Origin: Spirosoma validum
GTDB lineage: Bacteria; Bacteroidota; Bacteroidia; Cytophagales; Spirosomataceae
NCBI RefSeq assembly: GCF_014699035.1
Contig: NZ_JACXAA010000025.1
Location: 1-57,958 of the forward strand
Reading direction: 5' to 3'
DNA length: 57,958 bases
The translations under genes were made by a program, and so were the position numbers. Position 1 is the stretch's first letter. Each line of letters opens with the position of its first letter. A model generated the notes under the pieces. That model was not told the origin of the DNA and did not search any database. It saw only the letters and a list, made by a program, of their open reading frames with translations. This document shows, piece by piece, positions 42,787 through 52,063 of the stretch.

Positions 42787-42880
42787 TTAATGATGAAGTA
42801 TGAATGATAAGTGATGAACAGCTTACAGAGACGATAGGCGAACTTTCATTAATCATTTATCATTCATACTTCATCATTAA
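42787..42880. repeat. Long AT-rich inverted repeat between the lactonase and mrdA
   Basis: Arms 42787-42810 and 42857-42880 pair perfectly for 24 bp; the stem continues to 42818/42849 with one G-U and one mismatch. The arms are built of ATGATGAAGT/ATGAATGATAA-type words. There is no T-tract after either arm, so it may act as a processing site or be a dispersed palindrome rather than a terminator. Confidence 0.7.
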
Positions 42881-42904
42881 CTACCTCTTTCATCGTTATT
42901 AAAC

Positions 42905-42912
42905 TAACTTTG
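42905..42912 (+). promoter_or_regulatory. Promoter -7 box TAACTTTG for mrdA-rodA
   Basis: TAACTTTG fits TAnnTTTG, 40 bases before the mrdA start. There is no TTTG at the -33 distance; the palindrome ends 24 bases upstream. Confidence 0.4.
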
Positions 42913-42951
42913 TAAAGAGTACGTAGCTTGAATTAGTAAGAATTAGTTCTC

Positions 42952-44937
42952 ATGTTAGAGAATCGTAAGTGGGTCATTATCGGCGTTTTCTGCATCGTTG
43001 GCCTGCTCTATTTGGCCCGGTTATTCTATTTGCAGGTTCTGGATGATACCTATTCCTTGGGGGCCTCGAAAAACTCCATCAAACGGGTGATTGAGGTGCC
43101 GTATCGGGGGCAGATCTATGATCGAAATAATAAACTGTTGGTCGATAACACGCCGGTTTACGATCTATATGTAACGCCTAAGAAAGTCAGGATTTCAGAT
43201 ACAACCGCTTTCTGCAATCTAATGAACCTGACTAAGTCCGAGTTCGACAGCATTATCGGGTTGGCTAAAAATTACTCGATGGTAAAACCGTCGCTTTTCC
43301 TCCGTCGGCTATCGAAAGAGGATTTTGCGCGCATACAGGATGCTTTAGTGGACTTTAGAGGTTTTCAGCCACAAATCAGTTCCGTACGTAATTATCCTGG
43401 ACATACGCTGGCTAATGCGTTGGGGTACATTAGCGAAATCAGCCGTAAAAAACTCGATGAGCAGGAATATCCTTATTACCGCCAGGGCGATTACATCGGT
43501 CAGAGTGGACTGGAAAACTTCTACGAAGAACAATTGCGGGGTCGGCGGGGTGTCAAGTTTATGATGCACGACGTGCATGGGGTCAATAAAGGTTCGTGGA
43601 AAAATGGTGAGTACGATACGTTGGCGGTAGCGGGCAAAAACCTGATTACCGGGATTGACTCCGATTTGCAGCGGTTTGCCGATAGTCTGATGCTGAACAA
43701 AGTAGGCGCTATTGTTGCCGTTGAACCGTCTACGGGTGAGATTCTGGCCTCGGTATCAGCACCCACCTACGATCCTAGTCTGTTATCGACTCGTGTCTTC
43801 TCCAAGAATTATGGGGACCTGATTAAAAATCCGTACAAACCGCTGTTTAATCGGCCGGTCATGGCCAGTTATCGACCGGGTTCAACGTTTAAATTGATCC
43901 AGGCTTTAGTCGCGCAGCAGGACGGTACGTTATTTCCGCATACGGTTTATGGGCATGCAGGTTCGCCGATGCGGTGTCACTGCCGTGGGGGAAATGACCT
44001 GCGTGGCGCTATCGGAAACTCCTGCAATCCCTATTTCTATCAGGTATTTCGGCGAATGATGTATAACAACGCCGAAACAAACACGTTCAAAGCGTCAGCG
44101 ATCGGTTTAGCCAGATGGCATGAGCGGGTTGAAAAATTTGGTATTGGTCAACAGCTTGGCGTCGATCTGCCCAGCGAACGCCGGGGAAATCTGCCCGACG
44201 TACCGTATTACGATAAGATGTATAAAGGCGCTAATCGCTGGAAGTTTTCGTATGTTTCCTCGCTTAGTATTGGTGAGGGCGAACTCCTGATTACGCCCCT
44301 GAAATTAGTGAACTTAGCGGCTTCTATTGCGAATCGGGGCTGGTTCATTACGCCCCACTATATCAAAGGCTTTGGTAAAATGGGCGCCGATATACCGCGT
44401 GAATACGTTGAGCGTCATGAAACGGGTGTAGAGCGTCAATACTTCCTGCCGGTCATTGATGGTATGCGTCGGGCAGTTGTGAGCGGTAGTGCGAAATCCG
44501 CTAACCTGTACGGCCTCGATATATGCGGCAAAACCGGTACGTCGCAAAACGCCAAGTATGGGCATAAATATGATCACTCCATTTTTGTCGGGTTTGCACC
44601 CATGAATGACCCCAAAATTGCCGTTGCTGTTTTTGTCGAAAATGCGGGCTGGGGTGGCGACGTAGCCGCACCCATTGCGGCTCTGGTAGCTGAGCGATTC
44701 ATTAAAGGCCGTACTGATTCGAAACGATTGGCGGCCCGACTTCGTGCCGCTACGTATCTGCCGCCAATTGGTGGGGTTCCGACTTATAAAAAGCCGGTGC
44801 CGATGAAAAAAGACACAACCTCTGTTCATCGGCGCGATACGATCAGACGAATGCCTACACCGAAACCGCTTGCGCCCAGACCGCTCATGACGGCCATTCA
44901 AGCTCAAAGTATTCCTGCGGCAGGGTCGCAAAAATAA
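42952..44937 (+). CDS. mrdA: Penicillin-binding protein 2 (elongation transpeptidase)
   Basis: 661 residues. One membrane helix (WVIIGVFCIVGLLYLARLF), the dimerisation domain starting VPYRGQIYDRNNKLLVDN, and a transpeptidase with STFK in YRPGSTFKLIQ, the second motif SCNPYF and KTGT in CGKTGTSQNAKYGH. It cross-links peptidoglycan during elongation with RodA, which follows after 31 bases. The C-terminus is a proline/lysine-rich tail. Confidence 0.94.
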   Translation: MLENRKWVIIGVFCIVGLLYLARLFYLQVLDDTYSLGASKNSIKRVIEVPYRGQIYDRNNKLLVDNTPVYDLYVTPKKVRISDTTAFCNLMNLTKSEFDSIIGLAKNYSMVKPSLFLRRLSKEDFARIQDALVDFRGFQPQISSVRNYPGHTLANALGYISEISRKKLDEQEYPYYRQGDYIGQSGLENFYEEQLRGRRGVKFMMHDVHGVNKGSWKNGEYDTLAVAGKNLITGIDSDLQRFADSLMLNKVGAIVAVEPSTGEILASVSAPTYDPSLLSTRVFSKNYGDLIKNPYKPLFNRPVMASYRPGSTFKLIQALVAQQDGTLFPHTVYGHAGSPMRCHCRGGNDLRGAIGNSCNPYFYQVFRRMMYNNAETNTFKASAIGLARWHERVEKFGIGQQLGVDLPSERRGNLPDVPYYDKMYKGANRWKFSYVSSLSIGEGELLITPLKLVNLAASIANRGWFITPHYIKGFGKMGADIPREYVERHETGVERQYFLPVIDGMRRAVVSGSAKSANLYGLDICGKTGTSQNAKYGHKYDHSIFVGFAPMNDPKIAVAVFVENAGWGGDVAAPIAALVAERFIKGRTDSKRLAARLRAATYLPPIGGVPTYKKPVPMKKDTTSVHRRDTIRRMPTPKPLAPRPLMTAIQAQSIPAAGSQK

Positions 44938-44968
44938 GTGCCCCCCGTTTATTTGATATCTGTTTACA

Positions 44969-46249
44969 ATGGCGCGCCATAACGACCCATTTGCCCAACC
45001 CATCGACTGGGTCACCCTACTGCTTTACATAGCCTGTGTAGCTATTGGCCTGACCAATGTCTATGCGGCTGTCTACAGCCCGGAAGACCAGACCAGTCTG
45101 TTCGATTTGTCAACCAATGCCGGCAAGCAGCTGATGTGGATTGGCACCACGGTCATTCTGATTATCTGTATTCTGGTTGTTAACCATACGTTTTTCGATA
45201 CGTTCGCTTTTGTCTTTTACGGGGTCATGATTGTTCTGTTGTTGCTGGTGCTGGTGGCTGGTGCAAACATCAATGGATCGCGGTCGTGGATTAAGTTTGG
45301 CGGTTTTCAGATTCAGCCAGCCGAATTTGCTAAAATGGCTACAGCTCTGGCACTAGCCAAATACCTGGATATACCCGGTGTGAGTTTAAATAAGCAACGG
45401 GATCTACTCTACGTGGGTGGAATCATCCTGTTGCCCTGCATCCTGATTCTGGCGTCCAACGAAACCGGTTCGACACTCGTTTTCGCATCATTCGTGATTA
45501 TGCTTTACCGCGAGGGCTTACCGGGTTGGATTCCAGCTCTTGGCCTGACGGTAGCCACGCTGTTCGTTCTGGCGCTAATCTTTCCGAAGCTGTATATTTT
45601 TGCCGGGATCGTAGCGCTCCTGGCAGTGATTGTTCTGTTGATGCCGCGCTACAATCGCACCGCTCAGAATCTGATTTCGATAGGCCTGATCGGGGTGGGT
45701 ATGATGGTTGTCGTTATCGGGGTTGACTTTTTTGTCAACGACGTATTGCAAAAGCACCAGCGGAATCGTATCAAAGTGCTCGTCGACCCTACCATTGATC
45801 CACTGGGTGTGGGCTGGAACGTAACGCAGGCCAAAATAGCGATTGGTTCAGGACGGTTGTATGGAAAAGGGTTTTTGCAGGGTACGCAAACTAAATTTGA
45901 TTTCGTCCCCGAGCAGAGTACCGACTTCATTTTTTGCACCGTTGGTGAAGAGCACGGCTTTCTGGGAAGCCTAGTCGTTATCGCTCTATTCCTTGCGCTA
46001 TTGTCGCGGATTGTGATTCTAGCGGAAAAACAACGTACCAAATTCGCCCGGGTGTATGGGTACTGCGTAGCGGGTATTCTGTTCTTTCACGTAATTATCA
46101 ATATTGGCATGACCATTGGTTTGATGCCTGTGATCGGTATCCCGCTACCTTTCTTTAGCTACGGAGGCTCATCGCTCTGGTCGTTTTCCATTCTACTGTT
46201 TATTTTCCTCAAACTCGATTCCCGCCGATCAGCGCTGATGCGGAGGTAA
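44969..46249 (+). CDS. rodA: Rod shape-determining SEDS glycosyltransferase RodA
   Basis: 426 residues with about ten membrane helices. SEDS landmarks: GSRSWIKFGGFQIQPAEFAK, NETGSTLVFASFV, VPEQSTDFIFCTVGEEHGFL, PLPFFSYGGSSL. It polymerises lipid II with PBP2 (mrdA), the upstream partner gene. A terminator follows 70 bases downstream. Confidence 0.95.
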   Translation: MARHNDPFAQPIDWVTLLLYIACVAIGLTNVYAAVYSPEDQTSLFDLSTNAGKQLMWIGTTVILIICILVVNHTFFDTFAFVFYGVMIVLLLLVLVAGANINGSRSWIKFGGFQIQPAEFAKMATALALAKYLDIPGVSLNKQRDLLYVGGIILLPCILILASNETGSTLVFASFVIMLYREGLPGWIPALGLTVATLFVLALIFPKLYIFAGIVALLAVIVLLMPRYNRTAQNLISIGLIGVGMMVVVIGVDFFVNDVLQKHQRNRIKVLVDPTIDPLGVGWNVTQAKIAIGSGRLYGKGFLQGTQTKFDFVPEQSTDFIFCTVGEEHGFLGSLVVIALFLALLSRIVILAEKQRTKFARVYGYCVAGILFFHVIINIGMTIGLMPVIGIPLPFFSYGGSSLWSFSILLFIFLKLDSRRSALMRR

Positions 46250-46320
46250 GGAACTTGGCTGTACTTAACTTTTCCGGCTGTAATTCATTGCCGTAAACGC
46301 AATGCGTTGACCGTTTAAGA

Positions 46321-46357
46321 GAAACCTCTTTTCTAATTCAGAGAAGAGGTTTATTTT
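46321..46357 (+). terminator. Intrinsic terminator after rodA
   Basis: AAACCTCTTTTCT (46322-46334) pairs with AGAGAAGAGGTTT (46340-46352) with one G-U pair, followed by ATTTTTAT. Confidence 0.8.
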
Positions 46358-46422
46358 TATGTATATTGATTTACAGAGCTTTATAGTGTCATTATCCATT
46401 TTCACTTACATCTTCCTCGTTT

Positions 46423-47772
46423 ATGGAGTCAACAGGTACGGTTTCGGCAGAATCAATTATTACTCGTCAGGAATCTGTTCAGCCTGTATCACTTGCTGAA
46501 CGGGTTCAAACCATCGACATCATACGTGGTGTGGCTCTGCTGGGTATTCTCCTGATGAATATTCCTTTTTTTGGACGAGCTTTTTACCTGGAATCAGAAC
46601 CCTTATTGCATCCTGGTAGCACCGATTATAACGTGTTCGTGTTTATTGCCATTCTCTTTGAGGGGAAGATGCGGGCGTTGTTCTCCATGCTTTTCGGAGC
46701 TGGAATACTTATTTTCATCGGCCGGAAAGAAGAGACTGCTGGGAGTAGTTCTGCTGATTTTTATTATAGACGACTCCTCTGGATGGTGCTGTTTGGTGTC
46801 ATTCATGAATACGTACTGATGTGGGTAGGGGATATCCTGTTCGACTACGCGATCTCGGGTCTGTTTTTATATCCCTTCCGAAAGCTGAAACCACGTCAAT
46901 TGCTTCTGTGCGCGTTGGTGTGCATCGTTATCGGCGGTATAAAAGCCGAACGACGTAATGTGCAATTTCGCGAAAAACGAGAAAAATACGTACAGGTCAT
47001 TGCTCTCGAAAAAGCCCACAAGAAATTAACGGATGCCCAGAAGAAAGACAAAGAGACCTGGGAAAAGACCGTTAAAGATTTTCGGCCCGATCCGAAAGCT
47101 GTTGCCGAGCTCAATCAGAACATGCGTTCAGGCTACGGTACAGTTTTCAAAACCCTGGAGCCAGAGAATATTCGTTTCCACTCTACGTATCTTTACCTTG
47201 GTATTTGGGATATGGTAGGTATGATGTTTCTGGGAATGGCGCTGTTTAAATGGGGATTCTTTTCCAATAAACTGCCAACCCGAACGTATTGGCTGACGCT
47301 GCTGGTGGGCTATGGAATTGGCATACCTATCAGTTTTGTCGGCGTATACTTGTTGCAGCAACTCGTAACTAACCCCACCCTGTTTGCCGATACGTATTGG
47401 ATTTCGCCTGCTGTGGGATACGATGTACAGCGAGCGCTGGTAGGCATTGGGCACGCTAGCTTATTGTTATTGCTTTATCGTTCGGGGGCCGTTACCTGGC
47501 TGATGCGGGCTTTATCGAATATCGGCCAAATGGCGTTTAGTAACTACGTATTGCAAACGCTTTGCTGTACCTTATTTTTTAACGGCTATGGCTTGGGTTA
47601 TTTTGGTAAGCTGGCGTATCATCAGTTGTATTACGTTGTTGGCGCCGTCTGGGTTATCAACTTACTATTCAACGCAATCTGGCTGCAATTTTTTCGGTTT
47701 GGACCACTGGAATGGGCATGGCGAAGCTTGACGTACTGGCAACCACAGCCTATGCGTAAACTATCGGCCTAA
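46423..47772 (+). CDS. DUF418 family membrane protein
   Basis: 449 residues. It opens with RVQTIDIIRGVALLGILLMN, the DUF418/acyltransferase-3-like signature. A soluble charged insertion lies near residues 180-240 (EKREKYVQVIALEKAHKKLT). The C-terminal half has the DUF418 helices (IGQMAFSNYVLQTLCCTLFF, GPLEWAWRSLTYWQPQPM). These proteins are polytopic with an unknown transport or enzymatic role. Its stop overlaps the end of the next, convergent gene by 12 bases. Confidence 0.85.
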   Translation: MESTGTVSAESIITRQESVQPVSLAERVQTIDIIRGVALLGILLMNIPFFGRAFYLESEPLLHPGSTDYNVFVFIAILFEGKMRALFSMLFGAGILIFIGRKEETAGSSSADFYYRRLLWMVLFGVIHEYVLMWVGDILFDYAISGLFLYPFRKLKPRQLLLCALVCIVIGGIKAERRNVQFREKREKYVQVIALEKAHKKLTDAQKKDKETWEKTVKDFRPDPKAVAELNQNMRSGYGTVFKTLEPENIRFHSTYLYLGIWDMVGMMFLGMALFKWGFFSNKLPTRTYWLTLLVGYGIGIPISFVGVYLLQQLVTNPTLFADTYWISPAVGYDVQRALVGIGHASLLLLLYRSGAVTWLMRALSNIGQMAFSNYVLQTLCCTLFFNGYGLGYFGKLAYHQLYYVVGAVWVINLLFNAIWLQFFRFGPLEWAWRSLTYWQPQPMRKLSA

Positions 47773-48243
47773 ATAGTACTTGCTCACAACAAGCGATATG
47801 GGTAAGCCAACGCATACCATAATGATGCCTGATCCGATAAGGACTTTGGACAGTTCAAACGTTTGGGGGGTAACGTAGCTAAGTGGTAGCACCACCAGAT
47901 TCATAACTACCCAAACGAAAATACCGTATAGCAACCCACTGATAGCCGGAGTGACGATAAAGCGACGTAGCGCCGGATAAATCACAAAGAAAAAAGAGGC
48001 CCAGATCAGGGCGATCAGGAAATGAAAAACTAAACCCCAAATGACCATACCGGTTCCACGCGTGAGAGCCTCTTTCCCGAAAACACTACTTGCCACATAC
48101 TTCCAGACAACAGCCGGATTTTTGCCCCCTCGAACCATAAACATTCCCATGGCGGCCAAGGCATCCAACAGGCCAGCAATTAACCCCGCCCGCAGAATGG
48201 TACGAATAAACTTATTGGTTATTGACGAATTTGCCTGGCTCAT
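47761..48243 (-). CDS. Small membrane protein, four helices, unknown function
   Basis: 160 residues. Helices include LRAGLIAGLLDALAAMGMFM, LVFHFLIALIWASFFFVIY, GLLYGIFVWVVMNLVVLPL and IGSGIIMVCVGLPISLVVS, with a long polar loop between the first two. It recalls DUF1440/YagU-type proteins, but the match is weak. Its last 12 bases overlap the DUF418 end (convergent). Confidence 0.68.
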   Translation of the reverse strand: MSQANSSITNKFIRTILRAGLIAGLLDALAAMGMFMVRGGKNPAVVWKYVASSVFGKEALTRGTGMVIWGLVFHFLIALIWASFFFVIYPALRRFIVTPAISGLLYGIFVWVVMNLVVLPLSYVTPQTFELSKVLIGSGIIMVCVGLPISLVVSKYYLGR

Positions 48244-48436
48244 GATGGAACTTAGGTATAGGCAACAAATCGCTTTATTTATGCAAGATTAATTGATGAC
48301 TATCTTGCTCATTTCCTGTCAGTTGCGGCCCCGTAAAGAGCATAGCTAAACCCGTTGGTATACAATCGTCATCAAGGGAAGAAATAAGTACGCGGATCAT
48401 AAAACAGTTGTTTATTTGTTTATGAACCGAAAGCTA

Positions 48437-48480
48437 AATCGCCGTTCAATCCAAGGGCAAACTTTGATTGAACGGCGATT
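48437..48480 (-). terminator. Likely terminator after the DsrE-like gene
   Basis: AATCGCCGTTCAATC (48437-48451) and GATTGAACGGCGATT (48466-48480) are perfect 15-bp arms. It lies 34 bases past the DsrE-like stop on the minus strand and is followed there by a short T-run (TTTAGC). The remainder of gap 48244-48513 also holds a distant inverted repeat TTGATGAC/GTCATCAA (48293-48300, 48369-48376) and nothing else evident. Confidence 0.65.
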
Positions 48481-48513
48481 GCAAGTCACGTGGGAATTGA
48501 AGCACCGGGGTTA

Positions 48514-48975
48514 TTAGTACGTAAAAATTCGATCACTATCAGCGGCCAGGCGAACCAGCACCGTGGGCATGGCAAATTCGGCTGGTTTACCAGCAATATC
48601 GGTATCCGTAATATTGCGCGCTTTCGACGACATACCCGATAAATAAAACCGCCCACCTGCTTTAACAATCGCGTCGTAATGATCGCGGAGCTTACCGGTG
48701 CCAAGACCAACTACTTTGTCCATCTCGCTATCCTTGAGCAATGTAACGGCATCGCCAGCCAGAAAAAGCGAGACGGTATGGCCTTCATCAAGGGCCGTTT
48801 TTGCTACCAGAAAAGCCAGGGCTGCCTTCGTAACATTGTCGGGGCCGCAGGTGACGTGCACTAAAAATTTCATTTTCTTTCCAGTTGGCGTAGTAGCTGG
48901 TGATGATTGAGCGTAGACCGTTGTAGTGGCTAAAAAGGCCCAGAGGGCGATAACTAAATACCGGTTCTTATTCAT
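48514..48975 (-). CDS. Exported DsrE/DsrF-like family protein
   Basis: 153 residues. A signal peptide (VIALWAFLATTTVYAQ) is followed by a DsrE-type domain: KFLVHVTCGPDNVTKAALAF, HTVSLFLAGDAVTLLKD, GGRFYLSGMSSKAR. The Cys in VTCGPDN is the only one visible, and it is not in the usual catalytic place, so a sulphur-relay role is doubtful. Together with the DUF1059 gene (16 bases upstream) it forms a two-gene leftward unit. Confidence 0.75.
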   Translation of the reverse strand: MNKNRYLVIALWAFLATTTVYAQSSPATTPTGKKMKFLVHVTCGPDNVTKAALAFLVAKTALDEGHTVSLFLAGDAVTLLKDSEMDKVVGLGTGKLRDHYDAIVKAGGRFYLSGMSSKARNITDTDIAGKPAEFAMPTVLVRLAADSDRIFTY

Positions 48976-48991
48976 GAACGTAATGTGTGGT

Positions 48992-49162
48992 TTACGCTTC
49001 GTGAATCAATGGTTTGATCTGTTCGGCTATTTCTGGCGTAATGGTTACGTTGTGAACTTCCTGGGCGTGTTGGGCAGCCAGTTGGAGTACGTCGGCTTCC
49101 GTTTCGCCTGTAACAATACCTGGGCAATCAAAGCCAACATCTTTGCAGCGTAATTCTTTCAT
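48992..49162 (-). CDS. DUF1059 small protein
   Basis: 56 residues from the ATG at 49162; the frame extends to 49243, but the family begins here. MKELRCKDVGFDCPGIVTGE and VLQLAAQHAQEVHNV match DUF1059. Two Cys (RCKD and DCPG) are the likely functional residues. It is the upstream partner of the exported DsrE-like protein. Confidence 0.85.
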   Translation of the reverse strand: MKELRCKDVGFDCPGIVTGETEADVLQLAAQHAQEVHNVTITPEIAEQIKPLIHEA

Positions 49163-49397
49163 GGCGGAATGAATTTTTAGTGGAATGATAAATGAACGGA
49201 TGAGAATTTCAGGAATTTCTATCTTTTCGCTCAATACGCTCAACGGAGCATTTCCTGGGATTTTCCAACGACTATTTCCTGATTTTCAGGTACATAATTT
49301 TACGTAGAATTATCATATATATGGCTAACTGATCAGGTATAATTACTTAACGGTATAATTATCTAATCAGGAAATGGCTTGACACCCAATAACGAAT
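49163..49397. other. Intergenic segment with a tandem GGTATAATTA repeat
   Basis: The gap between the DUF1059 gene and the malic enzyme hairpins holds no ORF of note. GGTATAATTA occurs twice near 49335-49365, about 16 bases apart, flanked by CTGATCAGG-like and TAATCAGG words. It may belong to the DUF1059-dsrE promoter region. Confidence 0.3.
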
Positions 49398-49496
49398 AAG
49401 GCTTCACAACGTAGCGTTGACACAGGATTTTATACCTGCTGACGCTACGTTGTAAAGCCTTTAATCGTGAGGGCAGATTTTTCAATCTGCCCTCAC
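49398..49496 (-). terminator. Two hairpins after the malic enzyme gene
   Basis: First in the leftward direction, GTGAGGGCAGATT (49467-49479) pairs perfectly with 49484-49496, with a 4-base loop. Next comes a 20-bp stem between 49398-49417 and 49442-49461 with one mismatch and a further partial inner stem. Neither is followed by a real T-tract, so termination may be Rho-assisted, or these are dispersed palindromes. Confidence 0.55.
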
Positions 49497-49524
49497 ACAA
49501 CTGATCGAATTAGCTAATCAGATT

Positions 49525-51804
49525 TCAGGAAATACCCTGTGCTTCGACCACGGCAATCGCTACCATATTGGCAATCTCCCGCTCCGATGAACCGAGCTGC
49601 AAGACGTAAACCGGCTTACGCATGCCCAGTAGAATAGGCCCAATAACATCAAAACCAGCCGAACGGGGCCCGGCTGTTTCGCGCATGAGGTTATAAGCAA
49701 TGTTAGCCGCCGATAGATTCGGAAAGATCAGCGTGTTAGCGCCTTCATCCACCAGTTTGCTGAGCGGGTAATTCTGACGTAGTAAATCAACGTTAAAGGC
49801 TAGGTGAGCCTGCATCGATCCGTCCACAATCATATCGGGGTGTTTTTGCTGGAGGATTTCAGCAGCCTGCTGCATTTTGTCGGCATCTTCGCCCTTTGCG
49901 CTACCAAAGTTTGAGTACGTGACCAGCGCAATCCGGGGTTTGATATTGAATCGTTCAACAGCTCGGGCGGTCAATTCCGTAATCTCGACAATCTCTTCAG
50001 CCGTAGGGTCCATGTTAACCGTCGTATCAGAAAAAAATAGCGGTCCACGATTCGTCAACAGAATATACATACCGGCCACTTTCTGAACGCCCGGCTCTTT
50101 ACCAATTACCTGCAAAGCCGGACGTATCGTATCAGGATAGTTGTGCGTCAGCCCCGAAATTAGTGCGTCGGCCTGACCCGTTTCGACCATCATGGCGCCG
50201 AAGTGTGTACGGGATAGCATCCGCTTTCGCGCGTCAGTCACTGTGGTGCCTTTTCGGTACCGCTTCTTATAAAACAGGTCGCCAAATTTCTCGACCAGTG
50301 CCTGCTCCTCGCGTGGTGTAATGATCGTAACATCTCCCAAATCCAGGTTATTTTGTGTAATCATCTCCTGAATAATCGCTTTTTCGCCCAGCAGAATCGG
50401 ATAAGCAACGCCATCGTTTTTTACCTGCTGAGCCGCTTTGAGCACCTTCAGGTTTTCGGCATCGGCAAAAACAACTCGTTTCGGATTGGTTCGCGCTTTC
50501 CGGTTGATCACCCGGGAAATGCGCGTATCCTGACCCAGCCGTCGGGCCAGCTGGCTCTCATAAGCTTCCCAATCGGTAATGGGATGTTTGGCTACGCCCG
50601 ATTCCATAGCTGCTTTGGCAACGGCGGGCGCAACGGTTTCCAGTAAGCGGGGATCAACCGGTTTAGGAATAATATAGCCCCGGCCAAACATCAGATTATC
50701 CGTGCTGTAGGCCAGGTTGACCAAATCCGGAACAGGCTTCTTCGCCATATCGGCCAGCGCATGAACAGCCGCCAGTTTCATCGCTTCGTTGATTTCCGTG
50801 GCCCGTACGTCGAGTGCTCCCCGGAAAATGTAGGGGAAACCCAGTACGTTGTTCACCTGGTTTGGATAATCAGATCGACCCGTTGCCATAATGATGTCGG
50901 GACGAGCCGCAAGTGCCTCTTCATAACTGATTTCAGGCGTAGGGTTGGCCATCGCAAACACAATCGGATCATTAGCCATCGAACGGACCATGTTCTGACT
51001 GACAGTGTTGCCCTTCGACAAGCCAATAAAGACGTCGGCTCCAACGAAGGCTTCTTCGAGCGTATGCAAATCGCGGGATGTAGCAAACAGGCTTTTTCGC
51101 TCATCAAGATCAGTCCGATCCGCGCGGATAACGCCTTTGCTGTCGCACATCACCACGTTCTCGACGTTGGCTCCGAGTGATACGTATAATTTAGTACAGG
51201 AAATAGCCGATGCGCCCGCGCCATTGATTAAAATTTTTGCTTCGCCAATCTTTTTGCCCACCAACTCCAGCGCATTCAGCAGGGCAGCCGCCGAGATGAT
51301 AGCTGTACCATGCTGATCGTCATGCATGATGGGAATATTCAACTCGGCTTTCAGTCGTTCCTCAATTTCGAAACACTCCGGCGCTTTGATGTCTTCCAGA
51401 TTTACACCACCGAACGTTGGCTCCAGAATTTTTACCATCCGGACAAACTCATCGACGTTTTTTGTGTCTAGTTCGATGTCAAAAACATCAATATCGGCGT
51501 AAATTTTAAAGAGCAGTCCTTTGCCTTCCATAACCGGCTTGCTGGCTTCGGGACCAATATCGCCCAAACCCAGCACAGCGGTCCCGTTGCTGATTACGGC
51601 TACCAAATTGCCCTTGGCCGTGTATTTATACACGTCTTCGCGGTTCTCGGCGATGGCTAAGCAAGGCTCGGCAACGCCCGGCGAATAGGCGAGGGATAAG
51701 TCGGCCTGGGTGCTGTAATCTTTGGTGGGGATAACTTCGAGTTTACCGGGACGGCCTTTGGCGTGATACTCGAGAGCATCTTCGCGACGTATTTTCTGCT
51801 GCAT
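49525..51804 (-). CDS. maeB: NADP-dependent malic enzyme, fused to a phosphotransacetylase-like domain
   Basis: 759 residues, the full MaeB length. N-terminal malic enzyme domain (DLSLAYSPGVAEPCL, GKGLLFKIYADIDVFDIELD, IMHDDQHGTAIISAAALLN) and NAD(P) domain (ILINGAGASAISCTKLYV); C-terminal PTA-like domain (MLSRTHFGAMMVETGQADAL, PIDG-like DMIVDGSMQAHLAF). It decarboxylates malate to pyruvate with NADPH formation; the PTA domain is usually regulatory (acetyl-CoA). A TACTTTTG box lies about 127 bases upstream. Confidence 0.94.
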   Translation of the reverse strand: MQQKIRREDALEYHAKGRPGKLEVIPTKDYSTQADLSLAYSPGVAEPCLAIAENREDVYKYTAKGNLVAVISNGTAVLGLGDIGPEASKPVMEGKGLLFKIYADIDVFDIELDTKNVDEFVRMVKILEPTFGGVNLEDIKAPECFEIEERLKAELNIPIMHDDQHGTAIISAAALLNALELVGKKIGEAKILINGAGASAISCTKLYVSLGANVENVVMCDSKGVIRADRTDLDERKSLFATSRDLHTLEEAFVGADVFIGLSKGNTVSQNMVRSMANDPIVFAMANPTPEISYEEALAARPDIIMATGRSDYPNQVNNVLGFPYIFRGALDVRATEINEAMKLAAVHALADMAKKPVPDLVNLAYSTDNLMFGRGYIIPKPVDPRLLETVAPAVAKAAMESGVAKHPITDWEAYESQLARRLGQDTRISRVINRKARTNPKRVVFADAENLKVLKAAQQVKNDGVAYPILLGEKAIIQEMITQNNLDLGDVTIITPREEQALVEKFGDLFYKKRYRKGTTVTDARKRMLSRTHFGAMMVETGQADALISGLTHNYPDTIRPALQVIGKEPGVQKVAGMYILLTNRGPLFFSDTTVNMDPTAEEIVEITELTARAVERFNIKPRIALVTYSNFGSAKGEDADKMQQAAEILQQKHPDMIVDGSMQAHLAFNVDLLRQNYPLSKLVDEGANTLIFPNLSAANIAYNLMRETAGPRSAGFDVIGPILLGMRKPVYVLQLGSSEREIANMVAIAVVEAQGIS

Positions 51805-51930
51805 AAATTGGATCTAAGACAACTCGCTGATGGGGAATTAGCACAGAATTAAAAGACCTCACCGTCAGAAACCGGATACGTATCAATCCGTACGAAATTA
51901 CAAATCGACTCCTTGGGTGAAGAATTGCGG

Positions 51931-51938
51931 CAAAAGTA
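51931..51938 (-). promoter_or_regulatory. Possible maeB promoter -7 box TACTTTTG
   Basis: TACTTTTG on the minus strand matches TAnnTTTG. It lies just downstream of the hairpin at 51947-51989, about 127 bases before the maeB start. There is no good -33 box. Confidence 0.35.
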
Positions 51939-51946
51939 CAACAAAA

Positions 51947-51989
51947 CTCCCCCTACTTTTATAAAATATCTTTATAAGAGTAGGGGGAG
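51947..51989 (-). terminator. Intrinsic terminator, CTCCCCCTACT stem
   Basis: Arms 51947-51965 and 51971-51989 pair over 19 bp with one mismatch and a 5-base loop. On the minus strand the stem is followed by TTTTGTTG. It lies 75 bases after the stop of the 71-residue leftward ORF and separates it from maeB. Confidence 0.75.
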
Positions 51990-52063
51990 AAAATCTGGAT
52001 CGTAGATAACCAGGAACTGTTACGCAATACCGGATTGAAATCTAGTGTTACGTAACCACTAAC

